A DNA stretch of 64,000 nucleotides from Paragemmobacter straminiformis (GCF_014243445.1 NZ_JACLQD010000003.1:310001-374000); one strand, 5' to 3'; positions 24,108-34,430 are shown, counted from the first letter of the stretch. The notes: generated by a model not told the origin, from the sequence alone. Numbers and translations: made by a program.

Positions 24108-25352
24108 TCAGGCCGGAAGCGCGCTGATCGGCCGCTCGCGGATTGGCAGATGCACAAGCGCCGAGAAGGCGCCGACGCCCACGCCGATCCACCAGACCAC
24201 GGAATAGCCTCCGGTCAGGTCATACATCATGCCCCCCAGCCAGACGCCAAGGAAACCGCCGATCTGGTGCGACAGGAACACGACTCCGTAAAGGGTGCCC
24301 ATGTAGCGCAGCCCGTAGATATGCGCGACCAAGCCGCTGGTCAGCGGCACCGTGGCCAGCCAAAGCGCCCCCATGACGGCGGAAAAGACAAGAACCGAGG
24401 TCGGCGTGATCGGCAGCGAAATGAACAGCGCCGCCGCGATCGTCCGGCCCGTGTAGACGCCGGCCAGAAGGTATTTCTTGGTGTAGCGCTTGCCCAGCCA
24501 GCCCGCCGTGATGGTGCCGACGATGTTGAACAGCCCGATCACCGCAATCGACACCGCGCCAAGGGCCGAGGTGGTGGTGATCCCCATGCCGGCAATCATG
24601 CCATGCGGGTCGATGGGGCCGCAGAGTTCGGTCACGAAGGCGGGGAAGTGGGCGGTGATGAAGGCGAGCTGGTAGCCGCAGGAGAAGAAGCCGAGGAAGA
24701 TGAAGGTATAGGTCGGGTCCTTGAACGCCCGCACCAGAACCGTGCCAAGCGATTCCTCGAGTTCGGCCCGCGTGGCGGGCTTGCCCGGCGTCAGGAAGGG
24801 CAGGGCCGCCATCGCGGCAAGGATCACCACGGCAAAGATCAGGAACACGGTTTGCCACGGGTGGCTTTGCAGCAGGAACTCTGCCGTGGGCGCGCCGAAA
24901 ACCTGCCCCGCAGACCCCGCCGCCGTGGCGATGCCAAGCGCCATCGACCGGTTCTCGGCGCTTGCCGCCCGCCCCACGATGGCAAGGATGACACCGAAGC
25001 CGGTGCCCGCGATGCCGAAACCGACAAGGATCGCCAGCAACTGGTGCTCGCCCGGCGTCACCGCAAAGGACGAGGCGATCAGACCCGCGGCGTAAAGCAC
25101 GGCGCCCAATATGATGGCGCGGCGGTCGCCGAAGCGTTCGGCCATCGCCCCGAACAGCGGCTGCCCGATGCCCCAGGCTAGGTTCTGGATGGCGATGGCG
25201 AGCGAGAAATCGGCCCGCGCCCAGCCGAATTCGGCGGCAATGGGGATCTGGAACACCCCGAAACTTGCCCTGACGGCAAAGGACAGCATCAGGATGATGC
25301 AACCGGCGATCAGGACAGGGGTGACAAGCGGGGCTTTGGCAGTTGCGGGCAT
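24108..25352 (-). CDS. MFS transporter, monocarboxylate / oxalate-formate antiporter-like
   Basis: The 414-residue protein has twelve predicted helices. Its first helices (CIILMLSFAVRASFGVFQIP and the following GWARADFSLAIAIQNLAWG) and the long GGFLGVWLGGMMYDLTGGY stretch near the end resemble the monocarboxylate and oxalate:formate antiporter group, which suggests an organic anion substrate. From the ATG at 25352, GAAAGG lies 9 nt upstream; a longer frame starting at 25406 is less likely. It is the first gene of a two-MFS unit and is divergent from the alpha-glucosidase. Confidence 0.85.
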   Translation of the reverse strand: MPATAKAPLVTPVLIAGCIILMLSFAVRASFGVFQIPIAAEFGWARADFSLAIAIQNLAWGIGQPLFGAMAERFGDRRAIILGAVLYAAGLIASSFAVTPGEHQLLAILVGFGIAGTGFGVILAIVGRAASAENRSMALGIATAAGSAGQVFGAPTAEFLLQSHPWQTVFLIFAVVILAAMAALPFLTPGKPATRAELEESLGTVLVRAFKDPTYTFIFLGFFSCGYQLAFITAHFPAFVTELCGPIDPHGMIAGMGITTTSALGAVSIAVIGLFNIVGTITAGWLGKRYTKKYLLAGVYTGRTIAAALFISLPITPTSVLVFSAVMGALWLATVPLTSGLVAHIYGLRYMGTLYGVVFLSHQIGGFLGVWLGGMMYDLTGGYSVVWWIGVGVGAFSALVHLPIRERPISALPA

Positions 25353-25529
25353 GGTGCGGCCTTTCTTCAAGGGCTTGGTTCTGTACCCGTGCTCGGGTCC
25401 GGTCAAACGCTAAATTGTTGCCATATCAATCACAGGGCGCGATGGCGTGCGCGTCTTGGCATCGTGGGACTTGCCCCGTTTGTGGAACCGAAGTTAACGC
25501 AAACAGGCAAGGCAGCGACAGGGGCGGAG

Positions 25530-27113
25530 ATGGCGCAGGATTGGTGGCGGGGCGCGGTGACCTATCAGGTTTACCCGAGGTCGTTCCAGGACTCGGACGG
25601 CGATGGCATCGGCGACCTGAAGGGCATCACGAGCCGTCTGCCCTATATCGCCGGTCTGGGGGTGGATTGCGTCTGGCTCAGCCCGATCTTCACCTCGCCC
25701 ATGCTCGACATGGGGTATGACGTGTCGGACTACTGCAACGTCGATCCGGTGTTCGGCAGCCTTGGCGATTTCGACGCGCTGCTGGCCACGGCGCACGGGC
25801 TGGGGCTAAAGGTGATCGTCGATCAGGTGCAGTCGCATTCGTCCGACCAGCACCCGTTCTTTCAGGATAGCCGCAAGGATCGCACCAACCCCAAGGCCGA
25901 CTGGTATGTCTGGGCCGATGCGCGGCCCGATGGCACGCCGCCGAACAACTGGTTGTCGGTCTTTGGCGGCACGGCGTGGCAATGGGATGCGCGGCGCAAG
26001 CAATACTATCTGCACAACTTCCTGACGCAGCAGCCCGACCTGAATTTCCACAACCCCGCCGTTCAGGACTGGGCGTTGGCAAATATGCGCTTCTGGCTGG
26101 ACCGTGGTCTGGACGGGTTCCGCTTCGATACGGTCAACTATTTCTTCCACGACCGTGCATTGCGCGACAACCCGCCCGATCACCGCATAAAGGCCGAGGT
26201 CGATGGCAACCCCTACGGGATGCAGTATCACCTCTATGACAAGAACCAGCCGGAAAACCTGATCTGGATGGAGCGCATCCGCGCGCTTCTCGACGAATAC
26301 GGCGCGGCCAGCGTGGGCGAGATGGGCGAAAGCCACCATGCCATCCGCATGATGGGCGAATACACCGCGCCGGGGCGGCTGCATCAGTGCTATTCCTTTG
26401 AATTGATGGGCTACGACTACACGCCGCAGATCTTTCGCGGCAAACTGTCCGAGTTCTTCGAAGGCGCGCCCGAGGGTTGGCCGATGTGGGCCTTTTCCAA
26501 CCATGATGTGGTGCGCCATGTCAGCCGTTGGGCCAAGCATGCGCGCGACCTCGGGGCCTTGGCGAAACAGGCCGGATCGCTGCTGCTGTCTTTCGAGGGG
26601 TCTGTCTGCCTGTGGCAGGGCGAAGAGTTGGGCCAGACCGATACCGAACTTGCCTTCGAGGAATTGACCGATCCGCAGGGAATCAATTTCTGGCCCGAAC
26701 CCGTGGGGCGCGACAACACCCGCACGCCGATGGTCTGGGACGGGTCGGAATTCGGCGGGTTCAGCACGGTGCGCCCGTGGCTTCCGGTCAAGCCGCCGCA
26801 ATTGGCGCGCAACGTGGCATCGCAAGAGGGGGTGCCCGGATCGGTGCTGGAGCATTACCGCGCCATGCTGGCATTTCGCCGCGAAACGGCGGCGCTGCGG
26901 ATGGGGCGGACGCGGTTTCTGGACTTGCCCGACCCCGTGCTGGGCTTTGTGCGCGGCAACGGATTCGGGTGCTTCTTCAACCTGTCGCCGGATGCGGTGA
27001 CGGTTCAGGTCGCGGGCCTTGGCGCGCTGACCGGACCCTGCCTTGCGGCCGAGGTCGCGGGTGACAGCCTGCGGCTTGGCCCGAACGGCGTCGCCTTTGC
27101 CCAAGTGGGATAA
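25530..27113 (+). CDS. GH13 alpha-glucosidase (AglA-like)
   Basis: The 527-residue enzyme is a GH13 family oligosaccharide hydrolase. The nucleophile Asp200 is in DGFRFDTVNYF, the acid/base Glu264 in SVGEMGE, and the transition-state stabiliser Asp326 in FSNHDVVRH. Region I reads VIVDQVQSHSSDQHPFF, with Ser instead of the usual Asn before His, as in AglA-type alpha-glucosidases of rhizobia. It probably cleaves maltose, sucrose or trehalose-like glucosides in the cytoplasm, since there is no signal peptide. The ATG at 25530 follows GGGGCGGAG. It has no transporter of its own; it converges on the galactoside genes and could use the same ABC importer. Confidence 0.9.
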   Translation: MAQDWWRGAVTYQVYPRSFQDSDGDGIGDLKGITSRLPYIAGLGVDCVWLSPIFTSPMLDMGYDVSDYCNVDPVFGSLGDFDALLATAHGLGLKVIVDQVQSHSSDQHPFFQDSRKDRTNPKADWYVWADARPDGTPPNNWLSVFGGTAWQWDARRKQYYLHNFLTQQPDLNFHNPAVQDWALANMRFWLDRGLDGFRFDTVNYFFHDRALRDNPPDHRIKAEVDGNPYGMQYHLYDKNQPENLIWMERIRALLDEYGAASVGEMGESHHAIRMMGEYTAPGRLHQCYSFELMGYDYTPQIFRGKLSEFFEGAPEGWPMWAFSNHDVVRHVSRWAKHARDLGALAKQAGSLLLSFEGSVCLWQGEELGQTDTELAFEELTDPQGINFWPEPVGRDNTRTPMVWDGSEFGGFSTVRPWLPVKPPQLARNVASQEGVPGSVLEHYRAMLAFRRETAALRMGRTRFLDLPDPVLGFVRGNGFGCFFNLSPDAVTVQVAGLGALTGPCLAAEVAGDSLRLGPNGVAFAQVG

Positions 27114-27118
27114 GGCCC

Positions 27119-27137
27119 GAATTTTCTGCGAAAATTC
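27119..27137. terminator. Hairpin between convergent alpha-glucosidase and beta-galactosidase genes
   Basis: GAATTTTC (27119-27126) pairs with GAAAATTC (27130-27137) over the loop TGC, 5 nt past the glucosidase stop. The 3-nt loop and A/T-rich stem resemble the hairpins at 8731-8841. It lacks a clear T-tract and may be a gene-end repeat instead of a strong terminator. Confidence 0.55.
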
Positions 27138-27168
27138 CGCTGCCGGTTCTGACGGTGCGGGGAGAAGC

Positions 27169-29070
27169 CTAGAGCTTCTCCCAATGCACCCCTGCGGCCG
27201 GAATCATGAAATCGGCACGATCCACCGGCACCGCGTTGTAGTTGAACCAGAAGCGGTGGGTTGAACTGTCGCGACGCCGCAACCCTTCGGGCAAGGGATC
27301 GACGGTCAGGCCCTGCGCGGTGCAAAGATCGGTCAGGATACGGTCGAGCGCCGCGTCGTCGGGCCAGCCGGCCAGATAGCGCAGGCCACCCGAACCGACG
27401 ATGGCGGGCCATCCGTCGGTGCAGCTTTCCAGCACGCTTCCCGTCGTATCCAGCTTTTCGCGCCAGTGCAGGAAATTTCCCCCACGGTCGAGCGGCACCG
27501 GAACATCCGGCGGCAGGCTTTCGACCCGCGCCACGGTCGCATCGAGCCCCGGCAGGTTCGGCGGCAGCGGGACGGGGGTGGCGAATTCCACGGTTTTGGA
27601 ATTGCTGCGCGGGCCGATCAGCGCCGCGCCCTTGTAGCGCGCCAGTGCGGCGAGCAGGGGTTCGGACAGGGTGGCGATGCCGGGGGCCAGAACCACCTTG
27701 TACGCGTCGAGTTGCGCCGCATCGGGGGGCAGGATGTCGATGTTCAACCCCAACCGCCGCAATCCGCGATAGAAGGCGAAGGCGAGGCGGAAGTAGTCGA
27801 AATCGCGCCCCTGCGGCTGGGTTTGCCAAGCCCATGCCGAAGCATAGTCGAACACCAGTGCCACATCGGCGCGGGCGGTGTCGACCTCGGGCATGGCAAG
27901 CAGTTCCTCGACCACCTGCGCCGCTTCGGCATAGGCCTGGGCGGGAACGCTGTCGGGCCGCAACAGGCCAGCATGCATCTGCTCTTGTGCAAAGGGGGCC
28001 TGACGCCAGCGGAAATAGCAGACGGCCTCGGCCCCGTGGGCAAAGGCTTCCCATGCCCAAAGCCGCGCCATGCCGGGCAGCGGGTCGGCATTCCACGGCG
28101 CCCAGTTCACGGGGCCGGGTTGCTGCTCCATGATCCACCAGCGGCCCCGACCCACGGCGCGGTAAAGATCGTGGTGGAAGGCCTGAAAGTCGGGGTCGCC
28201 CTGCCGGACGAAGCGGCGCTTGTGTTCGGGCGTGACCTCGAGCCGGTCGGACAGGAAGCCCAAGGGGTAGGCATCCCACGACGCGATATCAAGGTCTGCA
28301 CCCGTGGCGAAATGGTCGAATTCGGTGATGCGGCCCATGTAATTGTGGGCGATGGGCGCGGCCGAGTGCTTGCGGATGATCTCGGTCTGGAGGCGGTTGA
28401 AACTTGCGACCTCGTCCGAGGCGAAGCGGCGGAAGGCCATCGTATGGGCGGGGTTCGCCTCGGTCACGGTCAGGTTGGGCAGGCCGATTTCGTCGAAAGT
28501 TGCGTATTCCATCGACCAGAACACATTGCCCCAAGCGCGGTTCAGCGCCTCGGTCGACTGGTAGCGCTGGGCGAGCCAATCGCGAAAGGCGTGCAGGGCG
28601 GCATCGGAATAGGACAGCACGGTGTCGTGGCAGCCGTATTCGTTATCGGTCTGCCATGCGGCGACATACGGGTTGCGCCCGTAGCGTTCGGCCAGCGCCG
28701 TGACGATCCGGGCGCAGTCCTTGCGATAGCCGCGATGCGAGAAACAGTAATGCCGCCGCGAGCCGAAGCCGCGCGGGCGGCCCTGTGCATCGACCGCCAG
28801 CATGTCGGGGTGACGGTCGAGCATCCAGCGCGGCGGGGTGGCGGTGGGGGTGCCGAGAACGACCTGCAAGCCCGCCTTGCCAAGGGTTTCGATGGCGCGG
28901 TCAAGCCAGTTCCATTCGAACTTGCCCGGCACGGGTTCGATCCGGCTCCATGCGAATTCACCGATGCGGACCCATGTCAGCCCAAGGTCGGCCATGCGGG
29001 CGGCATCTTCGGCCCATTGTGCCTCGGGCCAATGTTCGGGGTAGTAGCAGACGCCAAGGGTGCGTTTCAT
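27169..29070 (-). CDS. GH42 beta-galactosidase
   Basis: The 633-residue enzyme matches glycoside hydrolase family 42: GVCYYPEHWPEAQWAEDAARM at the start (a split of the family's first strand), TPTATPPRWML, acid/base Glu144 in WQTDNEYGCHD, and nucleophile Glu315 in WWIMEQQPGPVNW. It would hydrolyse lactose or beta-galactosides from plant polymers in the cytoplasm, as no signal peptide is present. The ATG at 29070 overlaps the stop of the lactonase gene by 4 nt. It is the last gene of the seven-gene-plus galactoside run that begins with the solute-binding protein. Confidence 0.93.
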   Translation of the reverse strand: MKRTLGVCYYPEHWPEAQWAEDAARMADLGLTWVRIGEFAWSRIEPVPGKFEWNWLDRAIETLGKAGLQVVLGTPTATPPRWMLDRHPDMLAVDAQGRPRGFGSRRHYCFSHRGYRKDCARIVTALAERYGRNPYVAAWQTDNEYGCHDTVLSYSDAALHAFRDWLAQRYQSTEALNRAWGNVFWSMEYATFDEIGLPNLTVTEANPAHTMAFRRFASDEVASFNRLQTEIIRKHSAAPIAHNYMGRITEFDHFATGADLDIASWDAYPLGFLSDRLEVTPEHKRRFVRQGDPDFQAFHHDLYRAVGRGRWWIMEQQPGPVNWAPWNADPLPGMARLWAWEAFAHGAEAVCYFRWRQAPFAQEQMHAGLLRPDSVPAQAYAEAAQVVEELLAMPEVDTARADVALVFDYASAWAWQTQPQGRDFDYFRLAFAFYRGLRRLGLNIDILPPDAAQLDAYKVVLAPGIATLSEPLLAALARYKGAALIGPRSNSKTVEFATPVPLPPNLPGLDATVARVESLPPDVPVPLDRGGNFLHWREKLDTTGSVLESCTDGWPAIVGSGGLRYLAGWPDDAALDRILTDLCTAQGLTVDPLPEGLRRRDSSTHRFWFNYNAVPVDRADFMIPAAGVHWEKL

Positions 29071-29924
29071 AGGATGACCTGCGGTTCGGGAAGGCCAAGG
29101 GCCACGTTGGGTGCCATGAAGGTCTGGCCGGACAGCGGCGCGCGGGCAAGGGCGGCGGCATCCATCCATTGCTGTGCCGTGGTGACAAAAAGCGTGCGCC
29201 CGTCAGGCCCGCCGAAGGCCGGGCACGAGGTGTGGGGCGCGTCGAAGCCGACGGCTTGCAGGAATTGCCCCTGCGGCGAGTAGCAGGCCACCCGCGAAGC
29301 CCCCCATTGCGCGTTCCAGATGTTGCCTGCCGCATCGACCGTCGCGCCATCAGGGAAAAGCCCTTCGGACGCCAGATCGACCAGAAGTTCGGGCGCTTCG
29401 GCGGGCCAGCCCTGCGGGTCGAGGGCCACGCGGTTGATGCGCTGTGTCATCGTATCGGTGAAATAGGCGGTGCGGCCATCGGGAGAGAAGCAGATCGCGT
29501 TCGGAATGGTCAGCCCGTCGAAGAGTTTGCGCAATTCGCCCCGGTAGTAGCGATAGATCGCGCCCATGCCGGTATCGTCGCCGCCGCGTTTTCCCATCGT
29601 GCCGATCCAGAACCCGCCCTGACGGTCGGCGCGGCCATCGTTCGAACGGGTCGCGGGGTTGTCCGCTTCCAGTTCGGCCACGGTCTCGATCTCTTCCGAC
29701 CCGATCTCGAACAGGAACAGGTCGCGTTCGCCGGCGATCAGAAGATGGTCGCGCGTGACCCATCCGGCTGCCGAGACCATTTCGACGAAGCTGAAGGTCT
29801 GCGGGCCGTCGCGGTCGGTGGTGTGGAGTTTCTTGCCAAGGATGTCGAACCAGAAAAGCTGCCGCCGTTCGGGGTGCCAGAACGCGCCCTCGCCCAATTC
29901 ACAGGGGCGTTTGTCGTAGATCAT
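29067..29924 (-). CDS. SMP-30/gluconolactonase family sugar lactonase (probable galactonolactonase)
   Basis: The 285-residue protein is a six-bladed beta-propeller lactonase: [19 protein letters not shown] with the metal Glu12, [18 protein letters not shown] with the substrate-binding arginine and metal Asn, and [17 protein letters not shown] with the catalytic Asp. Members hydrolyse aldonolactones; the neighbouring galactonate genes point to galactono-1,4-lactone. Both ends overlap neighbours by 4 nt (dgoA upstream, beta-galactosidase downstream), showing strict coupling. L-arabinonolactone is an alternative substrate for such enzymes. Confidence 0.86.
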   Translation of the reverse strand: MIYDKRPCELGEGAFWHPERRQLFWFDILGKKLHTTDRDGPQTFSFVEMVSAAGWVTRDHLLIAGERDLFLFEIGSEEIETVAELEADNPATRSNDGRADRQGGFWIGTMGKRGGDDTGMGAIYRYYRGELRKLFDGLTIPNAICFSPDGRTAYFTDTMTQRINRVALDPQGWPAEAPELLVDLASEGLFPDGATVDAAGNIWNAQWGASRVACYSPQGQFLQAVGFDAPHTSCPAFGGPDGRTLFVTTAQQWMDAAALARAPLSGQTFMAPNVALGLPEPQVIL

Positions 29925-30538
29925 GCCTTGGCTCCGATGGCCGCATCATAGGCGGCGACGATGGTTTCGGCCCTGTCGCCAACTTCGTTTGGCGACAGCC
30001 CCGGGGTGTAAAGGGCGGTGCCGATGCCGAAACCGTCGGCCCCTGCCTTGATCCACTGCCCGAAGTTCGTCGCCCCTGCACCGCCCACCGCATAGACCTG
30101 CGTGCCCTTGGGCAGGACGGCGCGGATGGCTTTCACCCCGTCCGGCCCGATCAGCGAGGCGGGGAAGATCTTCAGCCCGTCCGCACCCGCCTTGAGCGCG
30201 GCGAAGCATTCCGTGGGGGTCATCACACCGGGCCACGAGGCGAGACCCATGCCCTTGGTCGCGGCGATCACCTGCGGGTCCATGTTGGGGGAAACGATCA
30301 GCGTTCCGCCCGCTTCGGCCACGGCGCGGGCATCTTCGACCGTCAAGACCGTGCCTGCGCCGATCTGGGCCACGCCTGAAAACGCCCGCGCCATCGCCTC
30401 GATGGAAAGCAGCGGGTCGGGGCTGTTCAGCGGCACCTCGATGCGGGTGATGCCTGCCGCGATCAGCCGTTCGGCGACGTGCAGCGCATCGGGTGGGGTG
30501 ATGCCGCGCAGGATGGCGATGATGTTGCGATGGGTCAT
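29921..30538 (-). CDS. dgoA: 2-Dehydro-3-deoxy-6-phosphogalactonate aldolase
   Basis: The 205-residue enzyme is a class I KDPG/KDPGal aldolase: [15 protein letters not shown] at the start, Glu34 in [11 protein letters not shown], and the Schiff-base Lys123 in [22 protein letters not shown] with PLNSP (rather than TLRTP) favours the phosphogalactonate form. It splits 2-dehydro-3-deoxy-6-phosphogalactonate into pyruvate and glyceraldehyde-3-phosphate. Its ATG at 30538 overlaps the dgoK stop by 4 nt. A longer frame to 30691 lies inside dgoK and is rejected. Confidence 0.93.
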   Translation of the reverse strand: MTHRNIIAILRGITPPDALHVAERLIAAGITRIEVPLNSPDPLLSIEAMARAFSGVAQIGAGTVLTVEDARAVAEAGGTLIVSPNMDPQVIAATKGMGLASWPGVMTPTECFAALKAGADGLKIFPASLIGPDGVKAIRAVLPKGTQVYAVGGAGATNFGQWIKAGADGFGIGTALYTPGLSPNEVGDRAETIVAAYDAAIGAKA

Positions 30539-31431
30539 GCGTTTACCTTGGCGCGGGCGGCAGAGAGGCCCGCCAATGTGGCATCGGTTGCAGGGATCAG
30601 GCGGGGCGAGGCGCCTTGGGCGGCAAGGGCGCGGGCGTAGGATTGCGCCAGCGTCTCGGAGCCGACGATGGCGACGTTCTGGCCCAGCCAAAAGGGTTTT
30701 GCGGCGGCAAGTTCGATGCCGATAAGCAGGCCCGACAGCCGCGCGCGGGCGGCGGCGGGGGCTAGACCCGCGATCAGGCCTTCGGCGCGGAGGGCGAAGA
30801 GCTTCGCGCCGATGCGGTCCGGCCGCGAGAGGGTGTCGGAAAGGGCTTCGTCAAAGGCGGCGTCGTCCCAGCCGCCACCGGCCATGCCGTGGCGCAGGAC
30901 CGATTGCGTGGAGAGCAGGGCGAACAACTCTCCGGTCATGAAGGTCTGGAAGCTGACCACCTCGCCCGCCGAGATATGCGCCCATTTCGAGTGCGTTCCG
31001 GGCAGGCAGATGACCCCGTCGAAACCGGGGTTCAGGGCAAGGACGCCTGCGATTTGCGTTTCCTCGCCGCGCATGACATCGGCGGGTTTGACCTGCTTGA
31101 CGCCGGGGATCAGCCGCACGTTCAGGCGCGGGTCCTGCGTCGGGACGGTGACGAGGCCCGAGGGGTCGAGCGGTGTGCAGGGTGTGGCGCGGTAGGGGGC
31201 CTCGAACCAGCCCTGACGGCTGCCGACCATGCCGCAGGCGATGACTTCGGTTTTCCCGCCATCCGACAGCCAAGGCGATATCAGCCGCAGCAGCGCGGGT
31301 TCGAACCCGTCGCGGTCAAGGCTGCCCATGCCGTCGTCGGACTTGGCGTGAGCCTGAATTGACGACCCGCCCATCGCCCATGCCCGCAGGTTCGAGGTTC
31401 CCCAATCGACTGCGATCCAGTCTGTTCTCAT
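30535..31431 (-). CDS. dgoK: 2-Dehydro-3-deoxygalactonokinase
   Basis: The 298-residue kinase has the ASKHA phosphate loop [13 protein letters not shown] at residues 5-17, then [27 protein letters not shown] and [17 protein letters not shown], all typical of DgoK. It phosphorylates 2-dehydro-3-deoxygalactonate for the aldolase encoded immediately downstream. The ATG at 31431 is chosen over a frame 17 codons longer. The 93-nt gap to galA upstream is the only sizeable gap in the enzyme part of the unit and may hold an internal promoter. Galactonate dehydratase (DgoD) and galactose dehydrogenase are not found in the window. Confidence 0.93.
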   Translation of the reverse strand: MRTDWIAVDWGTSNLRAWAMGGSSIQAHAKSDDGMGSLDRDGFEPALLRLISPWLSDGGKTEVIACGMVGSRQGWFEAPYRATPCTPLDPSGLVTVPTQDPRLNVRLIPGVKQVKPADVMRGEETQIAGVLALNPGFDGVICLPGTHSKWAHISAGEVVSFQTFMTGELFALLSTQSVLRHGMAGGGWDDAAFDEALSDTLSRPDRIGAKLFALRAEGLIAGLAPAAARARLSGLLIGIELAAAKPFWLGQNVAIVGSETLAQSYARALAAQGASPRLIPATDATLAGLSAARAKVNA

Positions 31432-31524
31432 GGCCGTATTCCTGCCTTCGCTCCCGGTCCGCCTAGGGGCCGGGTCTTCCAAAATCCGTGCAAAGCCCCG
31501 TTCCCCGGTTCTTGCGTTCCGCCG

Positions 31525-33588
31525 TCATACCCGTTCCCCTTCGACGACCCAGATGGTGCCGGGCCATGCCACCGGAAGCAGGATGCCGCGGGTCATGATT
31601 GCATGGCCCGTCAGCGTCAAGTCCTGCGATTTCAAGGCGTTCGGCCCCCTGCTTTGCCGTGCCGCATCTTCGGGGTTCACAAGGTGCAGGCGGTAGCGGG
31701 CGGATGGGTCAAGCCCGGTCAGGCGAAGGGGGCGGGGGAGGATCTGGCGGCTGGTGCTTTCCTGCCCGGCGAAGGCCACGAAACGGCTGGCGTCGGCCGA
31801 TACCTGCGCTTCGGCGATCACGGACGGGTCGTCGCTGTCGAGGCGGTGGATCGTGGCGCGCGAGAGCCAGTCGCGGTTCGCCTTCCACCATGCCGTGACG
31901 CGGGTCAGGGTTTGCGACTCGGCGTCGGTCAATTCGCGCAGGTCCATTTCAAAGCCGAGATGGCGCTGGGCGGCGACCCATGCGCGCAGCGACATGGGCA
32001 GCACGCGGCCCGAGGTGTGGCAGTGGCGCGGGCCGACGTGGCTGCCTGTGACCACCATCGGCAGGAACAGCGCGGCGTCGTGCTGGATGCGCAGACGTTC
32101 AAGCGCGTCATTGCTGTCGGACAGCCAAACCCTTTGTGTATATTGCAAAATTCCCGCATCGACCCGCCCGCCGCCCGAGGCGCAGCTTTCGATTTCCACC
32201 GCGGGATGCGCGTGGCGCAGGGCGCCCAGCAGTTCGTAGACGCCATGTGTCTGGGCCGAGTCGACCACGGGCAGCAGGCGGTTGTGGTCCCATTTGATGT
32301 AGTCGATCGGGTATTCGGTCAGCAGGGCCGAGATGGCGTGAAACAGGTGTTCACGCACTTGCGGCAGCGCGAGATTCAGAACCATCTGGTGGCGTCCCGT
32401 GACCTGATCGGCGGGGCCGAGCATCCAGTCGGGATGGGCGCGCATCAGGTCGCTGTCGGGGTTCACCATTTCGGGCTCGAACCACAGCCCGAACGACATG
32501 CACAGGCCATGCACATGTTTTATGAGCGGCATTAACCCGTTCGGCCATTTCCGTTCATAAACCGTCCAGTCGCCAAGGCTGGTGGTGTCGTCGTCGCGAC
32601 GACCGAACCAGCCATCGTCGAGCACGAAGCGTTCGGCCCCGATGGCGGCGGCGCGGTCTGCGATGGCGGTCAGGTCTGCGAGGTCGTGCTTGAAGTAGAC
32701 CGCCTCCCAGCAGTTGTAATGGACGGGGCGGGGGCGGGCCGGATCGGGCCATGTGACGACGCGGTCGCGGATGTCGGACTGGAACACGGCGCCGATGCCG
32801 TTCAGCCCGCCGGTCGAGACGGCGGCGATCAGCTCGGCCGACTGGAAGCGGGTTGCGGCGGCGGTTTCGGCGCCGACGGCCGCGCCGAATTGCACCATGC
32901 GGCGACCGTCCGGCAGTTCCTCGGCCAGCATGCGGTGACCGCCGGACCATGCATAATGCAGGGCGTGGGCGGTGCCTTGGGTGTTCGTGCAACCCTTGCC
33001 CGCGAAGATGACATAGGGCGGGTGTTCGTGGCCCGAGCGGCCTGTGCGCGCCTCGCGCAGGCGGATGCCCTGTGCCCAAGGGCTGCGGTTCAACTGGAAT
33101 TCGCCGACCCATTTGCCGCTGATATCGATGATATCGCCATCTTGCGGTGCGGGCAGCACCGGCGCGGCGAGCCATTGGACGCGGATCGGGGCAGAGGATT
33201 CGAGCGTGGTTTGCAGGGTGATGACGCCCGTATCATGGGCGGTCAGCCGGTGGGTGAGGGCGAGATCGCCGCTGCGCGAGGTGAGGGCAAGGGTCTTGCC
33301 GGTTTGCGTTGCCGTGTCGAAGGTGAAGCAGGGGTGAAGCGGCGTGCCATCGGCGGCTTGCAGGATCATCCCCGGTTGGCCCGGAAAGGCGCGGCCGGAT
33401 TCGGGGGTGAGCGTGACGGGGACGAGGGAATCGAGCATCCCCCCCGTCAGATCGTTCTGCGTGGAAAGGGCGAGTTGCGCGAGGTCTTCGCTGTCGGGCA
33501 GCCGTGGCCCCCAATAGGTGACATGCGGCAGGCCCGCGGCGGCGGTAAGTGCGATGGTCTGGCCCGCTGTATCGACGCGCCAGTTCAT
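31525..33588 (-). CDS. GH36 alpha-galactosidase
   Basis: The 687-residue enzyme follows the GH36 layout: an N-terminal beta-supersandwich (about 1-280), a TIM barrel (about 285-620) and a C-terminal beta domain. PVHYNCWEAVYF starts the barrel; FVLDDGWFG, LWFEPEMVNPDSDL, the nucleophile Asp434 in DYIKWDHNR, ESCASGGGRVD and the VWLSDSND motif (residues 488-494, acid/base region) follow. It releases galactose from melibiose, raffinose or galactomannan oligomers in the cytoplasm. The ATG at 33588 overlaps the permease stop by 4 nt, so it is coupled to the transporter. The frame upstream to 34002 lies inside the permease gene. Confidence 0.94.
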   Translation of the reverse strand: MNWRVDTAGQTIALTAAAGLPHVTYWGPRLPDSEDLAQLALSTQNDLTGGMLDSLVPVTLTPESGRAFPGQPGMILQAADGTPLHPCFTFDTATQTGKTLALTSRSGDLALTHRLTAHDTGVITLQTTLESSAPIRVQWLAAPVLPAPQDGDIIDISGKWVGEFQLNRSPWAQGIRLREARTGRSGHEHPPYVIFAGKGCTNTQGTAHALHYAWSGGHRMLAEELPDGRRMVQFGAAVGAETAAATRFQSAELIAAVSTGGLNGIGAVFQSDIRDRVVTWPDPARPRPVHYNCWEAVYFKHDLADLTAIADRAAAIGAERFVLDDGWFGRRDDDTTSLGDWTVYERKWPNGLMPLIKHVHGLCMSFGLWFEPEMVNPDSDLMRAHPDWMLGPADQVTGRHQMVLNLALPQVREHLFHAISALLTEYPIDYIKWDHNRLLPVVDSAQTHGVYELLGALRHAHPAVEIESCASGGGRVDAGILQYTQRVWLSDSNDALERLRIQHDAALFLPMVVTGSHVGPRHCHTSGRVLPMSLRAWVAAQRHLGFEMDLRELTDAESQTLTRVTAWWKANRDWLSRATIHRLDSDDPSVIAEAQVSADASRFVAFAGQESTSRQILPRPLRLTGLDPSARYRLHLVNPEDAARQSRGPNALKSQDLTLTGHAIMTRGILLPVAWPGTIWVVEGERV

Positions 33589-34430
33589 TTCACCGCACCC
33601 AGTGTAAGCCCCGCGATGAAATGCTTCTGCATCAGGAAGAACATCAGCACGGGCGGCAGGGCGGCGAGGATGGAACCCGCCGACACCAGATGCCATTGCG
33701 CGATCCATTGCCCGTTGAGCGAGGACAGGCCCGCCGTGATCGGCTGGCTGTCGACGCCTTGGGTCAGGACGGTGGCCCAGAAGAAATCGTTCCAGATGAA
33801 GGTAAAGACCAGCACCGACAGCGCCGCGATGGCGGGGCGCATCAGGGGCAGGACGATGAACCAGAAGATGCGCCATTCGACGACACCTTCGACGCGGGCA
33901 GCCTCGATCAGCTCGTAGGGCAGGGCCTTGATGAAATTGCGCATGAAGAGGGTGCAGAAACCGGTCTGGAAGGCGATGTGGAAGAGCGCAAGGCCATACC
34001 ACGTGTCATACATGCCCAGTTGCAGCGTCATGTCGCGGACGGGAACCATCAGGATCTGGAAGGGAACGAAGTTGCCCGCGACGAACATGAAGAACACAAG
34101 GATGTTGCCGCGGAAGCCGTAGACCGCCAGCGCAAAGCCCGTCATCAGCGACAGGCTGACCGCGCCGATCACGGTCGGAATCGTCACCCAGAGCGAGTTC
34201 ACCATGTATTGGCCGATGGGCGTTTCGGTGAAGATGTAGACGTAGTTCTCCCATGCGATGCCCGAGGGCATGCCGAAATAGTTGCCCTGAGCAAGGTCGG
34301 ACGCGGGGCGAAGCGAGGTCAGCGCCACGCCGAGAAGCGGGAAGAGCCAGAGCAGAAGGGCAACCGGAAGGGCGATGCTGTAAAGCCACCGGACGGCAGG
34401 GGCGGATTGCTGGATGGGACGGGGGAACAT
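33585..34430 (-). CDS. ABC sugar transporter permease, MalG-like
   Basis: The 281-residue inner-membrane protein has six predicted helices and the cytoplasmic EAA loop that docks the ATPase: EAARVEGVVEWRIFWFIVLP at about residues 192-211. The N-terminal IALPVALLLWLFPLLGVALTS is the typical first helix of the MalG/UgpE group. With the preceding permease, the binding protein and the ATPase at 37591 it forms a CUT1 importer. It starts 3 nt after the stop of the first permease and overlaps alpha-galactosidase, which ties it to galactoside uptake. Confidence 0.93.
   Translation of the reverse strand: MFPRPIQQSAPAVRWLYSIALPVALLLWLFPLLGVALTSLRPASDLAQGNYFGMPSGIAWENYVYIFTETPIGQYMVNSLWVTIPTVIGAVSLSLMTGFALAVYGFRGNILVFFMFVAGNFVPFQILMVPVRDMTLQLGMYDTWYGLALFHIAFQTGFCTLFMRNFIKALPYELIEAARVEGVVEWRIFWFIVLPLMRPAIAALSVLVFTFIWNDFFWATVLTQGVDSQPITAGLSSLNGQWIAQWHLVSAGSILAALPPVLMFFLMQKHFIAGLTLGAVK

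Noticed and set aside
25389-25529. 47-codon N-terminal extension of the alpha-glucosidase
   Set aside because: GH13 enzymes of this type begin a few residues before the WWRGAVTYQVYPRSF strand, and GGGGCGGAG precedes the ATG at 25530.
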